The notes: a model not told the origin generated them from the letters alone. A stretch of 63,165 bases of DNA from an uncultured Faecalibacterium sp. (GCA_934540955.1 CAKTCY010000003.1:1-63165); one strand, 5' to 3'; shown: positions 43,338-53,730, counted from the first letter of the stretch. A program made the numbers and translations.

Positions 43338-45305
43338 GTGTATACAGTTTTTATTCTGGCTGCGCATACCATGGAGGAATTTCAGGCGTATTATCCGCTG
43401 TTCGAGAAGGCCGTCGAGACGGGCGAGATCGGCATCTGCCAATGGATGCAGGAGGGCACAACGCTGGAAACGGCAGTGCCCGAGCTGAACGAGCTGATCG
43501 CCGGAAAGCGGCAGTGGCGGGCAGTGATCGTCAGCACCCGGCTTCCGGAGCGCAGCGAGGCGCACCCTGCGGACGAGATCAACCCCTTTGATTTTCTGGA
43601 GAATGCCAAGCGGACCGGCTTTGACGTGGAGAACGGACAGGTCGTGGAAAGCCCCATTCCCCTGATCCGGCTGACGCACCTTCTGGCAGGCATCCCCGCG
43701 CCGGAGCCGCAGTTCATCCCGCAGATCATCAATGAGGCGGGCAAGCCGCCCCGGGTGGAGTACCAGCTGGACAATGGCGAAGCCATTCAGGAAATGCAGC
43801 AGGCCTTCCTGCGCTGGAGCGACGAGAACATGATGCAGGGCGTCTCGCCCACCGAGCTGATCCTGGTGCAGGTGCGGCGCAGCATCTCCATGAGCGCGAC
43901 CTACAGCAAGATCCGCAGCTCCTGGCAGAATTTTCAGGAGATCCAGAGCTCCCGGTTCTGGAAGCGGAACCTTTACCCCAGCATCACCCGCTTTCTGGTC
44001 TATGATGTAGACCCGCGCGGTGCGGCCCAGCGTACCCATGACCTGTTCCAGCTTTGGGCGGCGCTGCTGGTGCTGGTGCAGAACCCCATCGACAGCGATA
44101 TCCTGCAGGCGCACCGCCTGTACAGGCTTCGGATCGAGCTGGATCGGGAGCAGCTGCAGCAGACCTGTCAGGAGGCGGTGCGGCGGCTGAACAGCGCCTA
44201 CTATCCGCTGGAAAAGTCCCAGCGGAGGGGCGTACAGGAGCAGGCACCGGATATTTCCGGGCAGATGCCGGAATTCGGCACCCGCATCCCGGTCTCCTTC
44301 CAACAGCCGGACACGGTGGGAGAGGGCTTCCGGCGCTCCATGTTCGGGCTGCTGGGCGGCGCCTTCTCCGGCGATCACGATGCATGGAGGGGCTTTACCG
44401 GCGAGACCCGCAGCAATCTTGAGCAGCTGATCCGTGCAGTGGACCGGACGCTGGATCACGCCGCGTACCGCGTGCGGGAGCGGATGTTCTACCCGGAGGA
44501 AAAGGTCGTGCAGCTTACGCCCTATCAGCTGGAGGATATGCGCTCTGCCATGGATGAGGTATATCACCGTGTTCTGGACGACCAGAACCGGCTGCACGGC
44601 ACCGAAAAAGAGGACGAGGACGCCTTGCAGCAGGCCGATGCCGCCGTGATGGAGGAGCTGAACCGCCGGGTCAGCCCGAGCCAGATCACGGCGCTGGGCA
44701 TTACGGTGGCAGTATGCTGTCTGGCCTGCGTGCTGCCGGGCCTCGCTGCAGGCGGTGCTGTCCGGACGGCGCTGCTGGCTGCGCTGTTCTGCGCGGCGGT
44801 CTGCGGTGCGGCGCTCGTGCTCCGGCTGGCCGGCCAGAAGCAGCGGCTGGTAGAGCTCTGTCGGCGCTATGAAAGCGCTGCGCAGAACCGGGTGGGAGAC
44901 CTTTCCCGAAAGGCCGATGCCTACTCCGAGTTCCTGAGCGATATCGCCTCCCATCTCCGGGGGTGCAGCTATCTGGATCAGATGCAGGAAAAGCTGGTGC
45001 GCAGAGACGAGACCTACTACTTCAAAAAGAAGCATCTGTACCAGATCGAAAACTTTAAAAAGAAGGTCTACAGCTGGTGCTGCTCCCAGCATTTGCAGCT
45101 GGATATGCAGGCGGTCGATACCGACCTGCTGTTCGACAACGAAGTGAACGGGGTGGATTTTGACAAGCTCTATACGCTGGAGGACGGCAAGGAGTATTCC
45201 GTGCCTCTGTGCGATGGCGGCGAGTATATCACCTCGCCCTACGGTTTTGTAAAGCGGCTGTGGATCGATCGTGAGGAAGTTTATGACGACGGAAATGATT
45301 GTTGA
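43338..45305 (+). CDS. Large membrane protein, component of the tubulin-like/FtsK array
   Basis: A 655-aa protein. GTG 43338 is the start that fits the AGTAGGTG site. Residues 1-220 show a Rossmann-like start (MYTVFILAAHTMEEF, WRAVIVSTRLPE) and mixed alpha/beta. A basic and helical central part (about 225-440) leads to two membrane helices at about 453-495 (ITALGITVAVCCLACVLPGLA and TALLAALFCAAVCGAALVL). The C-terminal 150 residues are helical and cytosolic (YFKKKHLYQIENFKKK). No named family is recognised. Its last 23 bases overlap the start of the next gene, so the two are translationally coupled. Confidence 0.65.
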   Translation: MYTVFILAAHTMEEFQAYYPLFEKAVETGEIGICQWMQEGTTLETAVPELNELIAGKRQWRAVIVSTRLPERSEAHPADEINPFDFLENAKRTGFDVENGQVVESPIPLIRLTHLLAGIPAPEPQFIPQIINEAGKPPRVEYQLDNGEAIQEMQQAFLRWSDENMMQGVSPTELILVQVRRSISMSATYSKIRSSWQNFQEIQSSRFWKRNLYPSITRFLVYDVDPRGAAQRTHDLFQLWAALLVLVQNPIDSDILQAHRLYRLRIELDREQLQQTCQEAVRRLNSAYYPLEKSQRRGVQEQAPDISGQMPEFGTRIPVSFQQPDTVGEGFRRSMFGLLGGAFSGDHDAWRGFTGETRSNLEQLIRAVDRTLDHAAYRVRERMFYPEEKVVQLTPYQLEDMRSAMDEVYHRVLDDQNRLHGTEKEDEDALQQADAAVMEELNRRVSPSQITALGITVAVCCLACVLPGLAAGGAVRTALLAALFCAAVCGAALVLRLAGQKQRLVELCRRYESAAQNRVGDLSRKADAYSEFLSDIASHLRGCSYLDQMQEKLVRRDETYYFKKKHLYQIENFKKKVYSWCCSQHLQLDMQAVDTDLLFDNEVNGVDFDKLYTLEDGKEYSVPLCDGGEYITSPYGFVKRLWIDREEVYDDGNDC

Positions 45306-48300
45306 ATTTGCGGCGGCCGCCGGAGTGGTGCTGCTCCTTTCCCTGCTCCTGCGCGCAGTAAATCTCAAGCGGAAGCATCGGGAGCGGCAGACACCGCTGC
45401 TGCTCCTGACACCGCTGCTGGTGCTCGCCATTCTGCTGCTCGTCTGCCGGTATTACGACCAGACTGAGGCCGCCGTGCTGGACTATATGACGCAGGCAGA
45501 GCTGGAGGATTACGCAGCCTATGGCGGAAGCGTGACCCTGCTGCTGCTGAATGCTGTCATCGGTCTGGGCTGCTTTGCCCTGCGGCTGCTCCTGCTGCCC
45601 CTCGTCGGCTTCATCAGCACCCGCAAAAACGCCCGGAACACGCTGGCGCAGCGGTGGTACGAATACGACCCCGGCGAGGGACGCTGGTTTCTGCGCCGGG
45701 ACTGCGTTGATCTGCGGCAGCTGTGCATCGCGCTCTACCACGCATGGACGGGCCTTACCCTTCTGCTGCTGTCGGTAATGTGCATAGCCGGGGAGGATTC
45801 GGCCTATTTTCTGCGGGTCTTTCCCTGCGCGGTGCTGGTGGTGCTGGCAGAGCTGGCCAACGCGCTGGACGGAGAGCTGCCCACGAAGGAGGCCAACGCT
45901 TTCAACGGCACCGGCATCCAGTCTGCCCACGAGGGCAGCTTTGCCAAGCTGCGCAGCGTCTATGAGACGCTGCTGCCCACTCCCCTGCTGATCTCGCATA
46001 CCGGTACGGAATACACCGGCCATGGCGGAGCCACGGCGCTGATCCGGGACCTGCAGGAGAGCGATGACCCTGCGGATCGGCTCCTCGGCGACTATTTTGA
46101 CGGATTGCCGGAGAAAAACGGCTTCTACGATGTGGATATGATCGCCGCCGCCTCGGACGTGATGCATCACTCCAGTGTGGTGGTGTTCAAGCCCTTTTAC
46201 CGGGATCAGAGCGATTATATCCTGATGCCCATGGTGGATCGCTTGCTGCACCGGAAGAAGTGCCTTATCATCGTGGGGCGCACGACCATGGAGGAGGATG
46301 TTGCCAGTTGGGCAGAGGAGATCCTGTACCGTTACAGCGCCACCCACGGCCTGTGGCGGGTGGCAAAGCTGGACCGGGACCCGCCGCAATGCGATGTGGG
46401 CATCCTTTCCTTTGCAAACCTGTATGACATCCGGATGCTGACGAGCAACCGGGATTTTCTGGCACAGACCGGCTTTGTGCTGCTGCTGGAGCCCTCGCGG
46501 ATGCTGGCCACCTCGCAGGTGGGACTGGGGCTTGTAGCCGAGCTGCTGGCCGCAAAGGAAAAGCCTACCTACTATGTCTGCGACCACGAGCTCGACGGCC
46601 TTGTGGACACGCTGTCCCATGTGCTCTACACCGAGTTCACCCATGTGGTGGCAGCGGCCTCCCGCTCCATCTATACCGCTATGGGCTGGTCTGCGGCGGG
46701 AGATTTCAAGCATCAGCAGCTGTTCGGCAAGCAGACCCGTTATCTGGGCGGCGGCATCGAGCTGGCCGCCATCGCCCTGAAAAATCAGGTCCCCCGCGTG
46801 AGCTGGTACGGCGAGGACAAGGCCCCCATCAAGGATATCAGCTGGATCGCCGGTCAGTACTACCCCCAGATCTGCAAATTTGCCAATCTGCCCAATCAGC
46901 AGAAGGCTTTGTATGAGCACATCGGCTTTTGCAGCAACCTGTGGGGCGCACAGTCCCAGAACGCGGAATTTATCATTGCAGAGGACGAGCTCAACAACCT
47001 TTTTGCCACCCTGCGCACCTATATCGCGCAGGGGCGGGAGCAGTCCTTCGTCAATGTACTGTCTGAAAATTATCTGCTGCGGGATTACATGAGGTATAAC
47101 CGTCAGCTCTTCCTCAGCGATGCGCGGGCGGTGCCAAACCTTGCCCCCGGCTACGCCAAAACGCAGCGCAATACGGTCCTGCGCCTGATCCTGATGATGG
47201 CTGCTTCTCCCGTTCCGGAAAACCGGCTGCAGCACGAGCTGGAGCTGATGGGCAGCGACGCCGATGACCTGTACAAGGAGCTTTGCCGCCTTATCCGGGA
47301 GTACACCTTTGTGGACGGCCCCATTGTGGTGGTGACAAAACAACAGGAGCTGGACGAGGACCTTGTGCCCGCCGACATCAATTATTATTCCATCCGTCCC
47401 GGCGATTTTGACCTCTGGTTTGCGGACAGCCTGAAGAACGCCTTCTATGTGGTCGAGGACGAAAGGTTTGGCCGGGAGTATATCGATGCCCGTCTGTTTG
47501 GCCAGATCGCACAGATGGCTCTGCCCGGGCAGTATCTGACGCAGGGCGGCAAGTACTACCGTGTCCGGGCGCTGAACCCCAAGGTGGGCTGTGTGCTGAA
47601 CCGCGCGGCAGATGCCTATACCCAGCGCCGCTATTACCGGCAGCTTCGCACCTACCATCTGGAGGAGGCCGGAGAGCTGCTTGCTTCCCGCCGCATCATG
47701 GATCTGGAGCTTACCCGGGAGCGCCGCAGCTTCTCGGTGGAGACCACCGGCTATCTGGAAATGCCGGACAATAACGATCTGCGTCAGGCGCGGGTCGTGG
47801 ATCTTTCCGCCGATCCGGAGATCGGCATCACCCGGCGGGCTTACCGCAACAAGGAGATCCTCAGTCTGGAATTTCCGGAGCTTACCCCGGAGATGCGCAA
47901 CACCCTCTGCATCCTGCTCAGTGAGCTGTTCCGCACCCTGTTCCCGGATGCATGGCCCTATCTGGCTGTGGTCTGTGACCGCGCCGCCGATGAAAACAGT
48001 ATGCTGGACAAGGCTTATTATCATCTGGACGGCAGCATAGATCCGCAAAGGATCTACATTCTGGAGGACAGCGACCTTGATCTGGGTCTGCTGGATGCGG
48101 TGGAAAACAACCTGCTCCGGATGCTGGAGATCCTGCAGGATTATCTGGACTGGCACATGGAAAAAATGCGGGAGCATTCGCATTCCGACCCGGTCCTGAA
48201 GGATGTCACGCTGCCGGAGATCCCGGAGGAGGAAAAAAAGAAGCAGCACGCATTCTCGCGCATCCTGAACCGGTTGGGCGAGCTCCTGAACAATCTGCGC

Positions 48301-49506
48301 CGGAAAAAAGAAGAGTCCGAGACCCCTGCGGAGCCGGAAAAGCAGCCTGAGGAGCCGCAGCCGGAGGCAGACACGCCTGCCGCACCGGAGGCCGCAAGCG
48401 CTCCCGAGGCAGAGCCTGTCCCCTCCCGGCGGGAAAAGCCGCTGCTGGAAAAGGATCCCTCGGCGTACCTCGAGATCGACGAAAGCTTTGATATCAACCG
48501 GGAACAGCCCCTTTCCGAACCTTCGGAGGAGGCGCCTGCGGAGGAGGAGCAGCCGCTGCCCCCTGCTGCAAGGGACATTCTGGTGCCGGAGGAGGAAAAG
48601 CTGGCAGTCCACACCGATGGCGATGATCTGGAGCCCGAGCCTGCGGTGGGCGATGATCTGGATCTGGTAATGCCCATTGAGCCCAGCCGTTATCAGAAGG
48701 AATGCTACCTGAAGTTCGGCTTTGAGGAGATAGACCGAAGCCTGAAGCTGCGTGAGGTGCGGGATTATCTGCGGCTGCGCGGCTGGTATAACGGCGAGCT
48801 GACCCGGGCCCGGAAACGGGATATCATCGACCCCGGCATGGCGCTTTCCGCCACCGAGAACCACTGCGATTTCTGCGGCAGACCCCTGAGCGGCATCCAC
48901 CTTGAGCGCCTTGCGGATGGCCGCATCCGCTGCAACGACTGCTCTGCCACCGTGATCCGGGATCTGAGCGAGTTCGAGGAGCTGTTCTGGAAAACACAGA
49001 CCATGATGGAGAGCTGCTACAGCATCCAGTACACCGCTCCCATCGCCGTAAGCATGACCGATGCCCACAGCCTTGCGCGGATGCAGGGCCGGGTGTTCCA
49101 GCCTACTACCGAGGTTGCCGGCCGCGTTCTGGGCTTTGCCCGGATGGCGCACGGAAAATACTCGCTGGTGGTGGAGAACGGCAGCCCCCGCATGGCGACC
49201 ATCAACACGGTCGCCCACGAGCTGACCCACATCTGGCAGTACCAGAACTGGAAGCAAAGCGATATCGCCGAGCGGTACGGTAAAAAGTATGTGGAGCTGA
49301 TCTACGAGGGCATGGCAATGTGGTCGGAGATCCAGCTGCTGTATATTCTGGGCGAGACCAGCGAGGCGCAGGAGCAGGAGCGTCAGGCCGAGCAGCGCTG
49401 CGATGTCTACGGCATCGGCTTCAACCTGTACCGGGAGCGCTACGGCATCCTGCGCGACGGCACTTCGCCGCAGCTGACGCCGTTCCACACCTACCCGCCC
49501 CTGTAA
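45283..49506 (+). CDS. Membrane protein with helicase-like region, Zn ribbon and HELTH metallopeptidase
   Basis: A 1407-aa protein. ATG 45283 (MTTEMIVEF) is chosen for GAGGAAG just upstream; it overlaps the previous gene by 23 bases. Several membrane segments lie in residues 5-190. The region about 270-900 is long and alpha/beta. It vaguely resembles an eroded helicase (LIIVGRTTMEEDVASW, FVLLLEPSRM), but I see no intact Walker motifs. A Pro/Glu-rich linker covers about 990-1120. A four-cysteine ribbon (Cys1195, 1198, 1217, 1220) is followed by AHELTHIWQY with the HExxH at 1312-1316 and a downstream Glu in YEGMAMWSE, a zincin metallopeptidase pattern. It may process substrates at the membrane. 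The peptidase call is firmer than the helicase resemblance. Confidence 0.7.
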   Translation: MTTEMIVEFAAAAGVVLLLSLLLRAVNLKRKHRERQTPLLLLTPLLVLAILLLVCRYYDQTEAAVLDYMTQAELEDYAAYGGSVTLLLLNAVIGLGCFALRLLLLPLVGFISTRKNARNTLAQRWYEYDPGEGRWFLRRDCVDLRQLCIALYHAWTGLTLLLLSVMCIAGEDSAYFLRVFPCAVLVVLAELANALDGELPTKEANAFNGTGIQSAHEGSFAKLRSVYETLLPTPLLISHTGTEYTGHGGATALIRDLQESDDPADRLLGDYFDGLPEKNGFYDVDMIAAASDVMHHSSVVVFKPFYRDQSDYILMPMVDRLLHRKKCLIIVGRTTMEEDVASWAEEILYRYSATHGLWRVAKLDRDPPQCDVGILSFANLYDIRMLTSNRDFLAQTGFVLLLEPSRMLATSQVGLGLVAELLAAKEKPTYYVCDHELDGLVDTLSHVLYTEFTHVVAAASRSIYTAMGWSAAGDFKHQQLFGKQTRYLGGGIELAAIALKNQVPRVSWYGEDKAPIKDISWIAGQYYPQICKFANLPNQQKALYEHIGFCSNLWGAQSQNAEFIIAEDELNNLFATLRTYIAQGREQSFVNVLSENYLLRDYMRYNRQLFLSDARAVPNLAPGYAKTQRNTVLRLILMMAASPVPENRLQHELELMGSDADDLYKELCRLIREYTFVDGPIVVVTKQQELDEDLVPADINYYSIRPGDFDLWFADSLKNAFYVVEDERFGREYIDARLFGQIAQMALPGQYLTQGGKYYRVRALNPKVGCVLNRAADAYTQRRYYRQLRTYHLEEAGELLASRRIMDLELTRERRSFSVETTGYLEMPDNNDLRQARVVDLSADPEIGITRRAYRNKEILSLEFPELTPEMRNTLCILLSELFRTLFPDAWPYLAVVCDRAADENSMLDKAYYHLDGSIDPQRIYILEDSDLDLGLLDAVENNLLRMLEILQDYLDWHMEKMREHSHSDPVLKDVTLPEIPEEEKKKQHAFSRILNRLGELLNNLRRKKEESETPAEPEKQPEEPQPEADTPAAPEAASAPEAEPVPSRREKPLLEKDPSAYLEIDESFDINREQPLSEPSEEAPAEEEQPLPPAARDILVPEEEKLAVHTDGDDLEPEPAVGDDLDLVMPIEPSRYQKECYLKFGFEEIDRSLKLREVRDYLRLRGWYNGELTRARKRDIIDPGMALSATENHCDFCGRPLSGIHLERLADGRIRCNDCSATVIRDLSEFEELFWKTQTMMESCYSIQYTAPIAVSMTDAHSLARMQGRVFQPTTEVAGRVLGFARMAHGKYSLVVENGSPRMATINTVAHELTHIWQYQNWKQSDIAERYGKKYVELIYEGMAMWSEIQLLYILGETSEAQEQERQAEQRCDVYGIGFNLYRERYGILRDGTSPQLTPFHTYPPL

Positions 49507-49540
49507 TTACCGAAAACTGATTTTGAGAGGATGTGAAAGC

Positions 49541-52500
49541 ATGACATCCATTGAGACGCTCTATACGGCCCTTCTGGAGCAGCTGCAAAGCATCGACCAC
49601 GCCATCCGTCAGGCTGAGCAGGAGTTTCAGGCTGCGATGGAGTTCGATGCGCAGACGATCCGTGCCCGGATCGAAAATCTGGAGGCCCAGCTGGCAGATA
49701 TTGAAAAATACAGCCATGTGATCGAACGGTACCGTCTGATCGCCGAAAAAAACCTGACCAGCAAAAATCTGCTCACGATCACGCCCCGGGAGCTGAACTT
49801 TGTCCGCCTGAAGGAATGGGCGTCCATGATCGACCCGGAGTATGTGGACGACCCCTACGCCCAGCGCGTTTATGTGCAGTGCCGCTGCAATGAACTGCTG
49901 CTGCAGAACAAGCGGGAGGAATTTACCCATACGCTGGAGCAGCTGCAGCAGATCACCGGCCCGGACGAAACGGCGCAGCGGGCGCTTCTGGAACGAAAAA
50001 AAGCCGCGCAGCGGGAGCGCTGCCGCAAATTGCTGGAATCGGAGGCCTTTGCGCAGCTCGCGCAGGCAGTCCGGCAGGCGCACAAGGCCGATGCCGAGCC
50101 TTGGCTGAAGCTGGAAACGGAAGCCGCTGCCCGTACCACCCTGAGCATTGGTGCCTACGGTGAGCCGCTGCCCCTGCCCGAAGAGCTCCGCTCTCAGGCA
50201 AAGGACGCTCTGGGCCGCTTCTATGACAGCAAGACCAGCTCGGTCTGGCTGCCTGTAGAGCTGAGTCTGGAGCAGGAAAACCTGCTGCGGATCAATTGCT
50301 CTGCCGGACGGGACAAAAAGCTGTACGGCGGGCTGCGCCAGCTGATCTGCAGCTATCTGCGCAGTATGCCGCTGGGGCAGTGTAAGGTGCAGCTGCTGGA
50401 TGCGGTGCACTACAACAGCGCCGTTTTGGGCCCGCTGCAGGCTCTGGAGGGCACCGGCGTTATGGCCGCCGTTCCCAGAGACAGCGAGCAGCTTACCGAT
50501 GCCCTGCGCCAGATGATCTCCTCGTTCTCGGATCTGGACGAAACGCTGGGCACCGCTGAATCGGTGATCGAATACAACCGGACAACAGAAAAAGAGACGG
50601 AGCGGCTTGCAAGACAGCTTGTGCTCCTGATGGGCAGCCTTTCCGAGCTGCCCGGCGAGAGCCGCCGCCTTCTGCAGCGGGTCATGGCAAACTATGACCG
50701 CTACGGTATTACCCTGATCCTGATCGACCCGCAGTATCGCCCCTCCTCCATGGAAAAGGAGAACGAGGAGGATCTCGTCAACCAGTATCAGATCGTCATG
50801 AGCCGCCAGCGCCAGACCCTGCGCTGCAACGGCGGCGCCGCGCAGGTGTTCCAATGGTATGAGCTGCAGCAGGCTCTGCCTGAAGAGCTGGTGGAGCAGA
50901 TCCGGGCTTTCTCCAAAAAGACCGAGGCACTGGGCACCGAGTACATCCGCCGTATCGATATGGAGAACATCCCGCCTTACCGGCGCGGCTATCAGGTGAT
51001 GGAGCTGCCCTTTGCGGTGGATCCCAAGGATGACACGGTGCACACCATGTCCTTTGAGAACGAGATGTTCGCTTCCTATATCGTGGGCGCTTCCCGTTCG
51101 GGCAAATCCACGCTGCTGCATACGCTGATCACCGGCATCATCCGCAATTACCACCCCGATGATGTGGAGCTCTGGCTGGCAGATTTCAAAATGGCGGAGT
51201 TCAAGCAGTATATCGAGCCGCTGCCGCCCCATGTGAAGTACATCCTGCTGGACGAATCTCCGGAGCTTGTCTACGACCTGGTGGATAAGCTGACAGCCAT
51301 TATGCTCGAGCGGCAGACCTTCTTCTCGACCCACCCGTACAGCAAGGTGTCCGAGGTCCCCCCGGAGGTCTGTCATATGCCCATCATCTTTGTGATACTG
51401 GACGAGTTTTCCATCATGTCCCAGTCCATCGCAGAGGAAGAAGGCTACCGCCTGAAGCTGCAAAATCTGCTGGCAAAGGGCGCGGCACTGGGCATCAAGT
51501 TCATCTTCTCCAGCCAGACCTTTACCAGCGGTGTGGCGGGGCTTACCCCTACCGCAAAGGCGCAGATCCAGTCCCGCGTTGCCATGAAGGGCTCCCGCAG
51601 CGAGATCAACGAAACGCTGGAGCTTTCGGCGAACCTGCGGACAGAACAGGTGACGAACTGGATGGACGCGCTGCCGCCGCACTATGCGCTTGTCAAGTAC
51701 CGTGGCGAGGATGAGCAGATGCACGTAAAGCGGCTGCTCGTCATGTATTTCAAGGATAATGATTTCTCGCCCCGCAGCCGGATGATCCGGGATCTGCAGA
51801 GCAAAATGCGCCCCGTAGAGGAAGCCAATCCCCTGGGACTGGAGGTCTACAAGGCAAAGCACCCGGTGGTGGTGGATGGCAACAGCTATGACGGCTTTGT
51901 GCCTGAAATGGAGCGCCTGCAGGCCTATATCGCCTCGCCGCAGGTCCGGGCTGAGGACACCGGCGAGGAGACGTATCTGTCCTTCGGTACCCCGCGCAAG
52001 ATGGAAAAGCTGATCCCCACCACCATTCTGAGCGAGTCGCGGGAGAACATCCTGCTCATCTCCGGCAACGAGTATGCCGGAGCCGCGTCTCTGGTCCGCT
52101 CCGCTGCCGAGGAGTACCGGATGCAGGGCCGCAAGGTCACCGTCTGGGCCTATGCACGCAACCGTATTTATAAGAATTATGCCGAGCAGTGGCAGAAGTA
52201 TCCCTGCCGGGAAGGGCTGGACGAGGTCTGCGACAGCATCCGGGAGATCGCTGACCGCATCCGCTGCCGCGAGACCTCCAACGAGCTCATCGTCATGCTG
52301 GGTGTAGACCGCCTGTGCGCAGACTTTGAGCTGATGGAGGGTGCACCGGCAGCGTCCGGTGCAGGAAGCACCTCGGGGCCGGATCTGGATGCCATGAATG
52401 CTGCTCGGGCAGCGGCAACAGCCAAGACACCGTATGACGAACGCTTTGCCCAGTGGGTACAGGATCAGTGGGCTGCGGGTGAAGCTGCTGCCACACGCGC

Positions 52501-53032
52501 AGAGGAAGCGGGAAAACCTGAAGCAGAGCAGGAGGACGCCCGCGCTGCTGCCGAGGCTGCTTTCGAGGAAGCACATCCCATGCCGATGGAGGAGGATGAG
52601 GCACCCGGGGCTGACGCGGAGGAAGCCGCAGCTGAAAAAACGGATGCTGCCGGGATTGGTGCAGAGTCCGAACCGCAGGAACAGGCCCCGCCCAAGGGCG
52701 CTTACAACGCCGCCGCAGATTTTCTCTATATTCTCAAGCAGGGCAGCCGTCTGGGCTATCACTTCTTGTTCTGCCTGACCTCTTACCACGACCTTCGTCC
52801 CACCGGTCTGAAAGAGGATTTCTTCCGCCACCGGCTGTCCTTCCGCATCTCGGCGGACGACTCCCGCGAGCTCTTCGGCAGCAAGGTCTGCGAGTCTCTG
52901 CCGGAGCACATCTGTGAGTATTACGACACCATGGACCGCTACTCCCTGCGCCCCTACATCCACAAGGGCATCGGCTGGGATGGCTGGACTACCGATGATA
53001 AAGGCAATGCCCGCAACGGCTTTGGAGCTTAA
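49541..53032 (+). CDS. FtsK/SpoIIIE-type ATPase (EssC-like translocase)
   Basis: An 1163-aa protein starting MTSIETLYTALL (GAGAGG upstream). Residues 1-130 are coiled-coil (LEAQLADIEKYSHVIE). The FtsK core has Walker A VGASRSGKST at about 515-523 and DFKMAEFKQY shortly after, and Walker B IIFVILDEFSIM at about 616-626, with the QTFTSGVAG element following. A second, degenerate P-loop module follows (LLISGNEYAGAASLV, LIVMLGVDRL), interrupted by a long acidic Ala/Glu insertion (about 945-1050), ending DSRELFGSKV. Two or more FtsK modules with the first active are typical of EssC of type VII secretion. It is followed directly by four small helical proteins, which strengthens that link. There is no N-terminal membrane segment or FHA domain, unlike Staphylococcus EssC. 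Confidence 0.82.
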   Translation: MTSIETLYTALLEQLQSIDHAIRQAEQEFQAAMEFDAQTIRARIENLEAQLADIEKYSHVIERYRLIAEKNLTSKNLLTITPRELNFVRLKEWASMIDPEYVDDPYAQRVYVQCRCNELLLQNKREEFTHTLEQLQQITGPDETAQRALLERKKAAQRERCRKLLESEAFAQLAQAVRQAHKADAEPWLKLETEAAARTTLSIGAYGEPLPLPEELRSQAKDALGRFYDSKTSSVWLPVELSLEQENLLRINCSAGRDKKLYGGLRQLICSYLRSMPLGQCKVQLLDAVHYNSAVLGPLQALEGTGVMAAVPRDSEQLTDALRQMISSFSDLDETLGTAESVIEYNRTTEKETERLARQLVLLMGSLSELPGESRRLLQRVMANYDRYGITLILIDPQYRPSSMEKENEEDLVNQYQIVMSRQRQTLRCNGGAAQVFQWYELQQALPEELVEQIRAFSKKTEALGTEYIRRIDMENIPPYRRGYQVMELPFAVDPKDDTVHTMSFENEMFASYIVGASRSGKSTLLHTLITGIIRNYHPDDVELWLADFKMAEFKQYIEPLPPHVKYILLDESPELVYDLVDKLTAIMLERQTFFSTHPYSKVSEVPPEVCHMPIIFVILDEFSIMSQSIAEEEGYRLKLQNLLAKGAALGIKFIFSSQTFTSGVAGLTPTAKAQIQSRVAMKGSRSEINETLELSANLRTEQVTNWMDALPPHYALVKYRGEDEQMHVKRLLVMYFKDNDFSPRSRMIRDLQSKMRPVEEANPLGLEVYKAKHPVVVDGNSYDGFVPEMERLQAYIASPQVRAEDTGEETYLSFGTPRKMEKLIPTTILSESRENILLISGNEYAGAASLVRSAAEEYRMQGRKVTVWAYARNRIYKNYAEQWQKYPCREGLDEVCDSIREIADRIRCRETSNELIVMLGVDRLCADFELMEGAPAASGAGSTSGPDLDAMNAARAAATAKTPYDERFAQWVQDQWAAGEAAATRAEEAGKPEAEQEDARAAAEAAFEEAHPMPMEEDEAPGADAEEAAAEKTDAAGIGAESEPQEQAPPKGAYNAAADFLYILKQGSRLGYHFLFCLTSYHDLRPTGLKEDFFRHRLSFRISADDSRELFGSKVCESLPEHICEYYDTMDRYSLRPYIHKGIGWDGWTTDDKGNARNGFGA

Positions 53033-53053
53033 GAAGTAGAGAGGGAGAACAGC

Positions 53054-53368
53054 ATGGCAGCCTTTGCAGTAGAAAATGTACATGAGACGCTTCGGGAGCT
53101 TCAGGCATCGCGAGAATGCCTTCTGGGATCATGTGAAGAAATAAATGCTATTTTGGAAGAGGTCGAAGGAGCCTTGCACACAGATCCGGAGAGCGTTTCG
53201 TGTATGCAGCAGATCAAAGCTACGCTTGCCGATGTACCGAAAGCTGTAGATCATATCGGCAGCCTTGAGGCTGCGCTGAAGTGCGCGCTGCAGCAATTTG
53301 ATGCTATTACAAAAGAACTGAATGACCTCGAATATTCTGAAACGGAGGCTGGCATTCAATGGCAATGA
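53054..53368 (+). CDS. Small helical protein, type VII substrate-like (1)
   Basis: A 104-aa protein starting MAAFAVENVHET (AGAGAGGGAG upstream). It is almost entirely helical (LRELQASRECLLGSC, AILEEVEGAL, MQQIKATLADVP). It has the size of WXG100 proteins but no W-x-G turn. It overlaps the next gene by 10 bases. Together with the three following genes it sits directly behind the FtsK ATPase, as EsxA/B-type proteins do in type VII loci. Confidence 0.6.
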   Translation: MAAFAVENVHETLRELQASRECLLGSCEEINAILEEVEGALHTDPESVSCMQQIKATLADVPKAVDHIGSLEAALKCALQQFDAITKELNDLEYSETEAGIQWQ

Positions 53369-53682
53369 CATTACAGGAAAAACTGGAACGCCTGACTGCG
53401 GCTTCCAACAGGCTGAAGGAACGTTCGAAGGAAATGCAGGAAACGGCAGAAGCGCTTTCCCGGCTGTATCAGGGCCGTGGAGGCGATATCGGCCCCTATG
53501 CATACCAGCTGGACCAGATCGTCTCGGAGGTATGCAGGCTCAGGACAGAATTTGTGCCCGCTGCGGATTATTTGAGCCACCGCATAGAGCACTATGTGGA
53601 GCTGATGCAGCCGCCCTGTCCGGCAAAATTTTTTTCAGGCTCTGATGACCGTCAAAGGCTTGAAGAAAGCCTTCACCAATGA
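53359..53682 (+). CDS. Small helical protein, type VII substrate-like (2)
   Basis: A 107-aa protein starting MAMTLQEKLERL. It has two helical halves, LTAASNRLKERSKEMQ and QLDQIVSEVCRLR, joined by YQGRGGDIGPY, a glycine-rich turn near residue 42 where WXG100 proteins have their W-x-G. The C-terminal part is helical then polar. It overlaps the previous gene by 10 bases, so the two are coupled and may form a heterodimer. Confidence 0.6.
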   Translation: MAMTLQEKLERLTAASNRLKERSKEMQETAEALSRLYQGRGGDIGPYAYQLDQIVSEVCRLRTEFVPAADYLSHRIEHYVELMQPPCPAKFFSGSDDRQRLEESLHQ

Positions 53683-53730
53683 AATCAGTGAAACAACAAA
53701 ATACAAAAGCAACGCAGGAGGAATGTTATT

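Noticed and set aside
39828..45431. A very long open frame on the minus strand opposite the tubulin-like gene and the next membrane gene
   Set aside because: It is opposite two genes with good ribosome binding sites and recognisable motifs. Its translation is compositionally biased with no domain, as expected for a GC-rich shadow frame. The same holds for the long minus frames opposite 45283-53032 and the plus frames opposite 519-20161.
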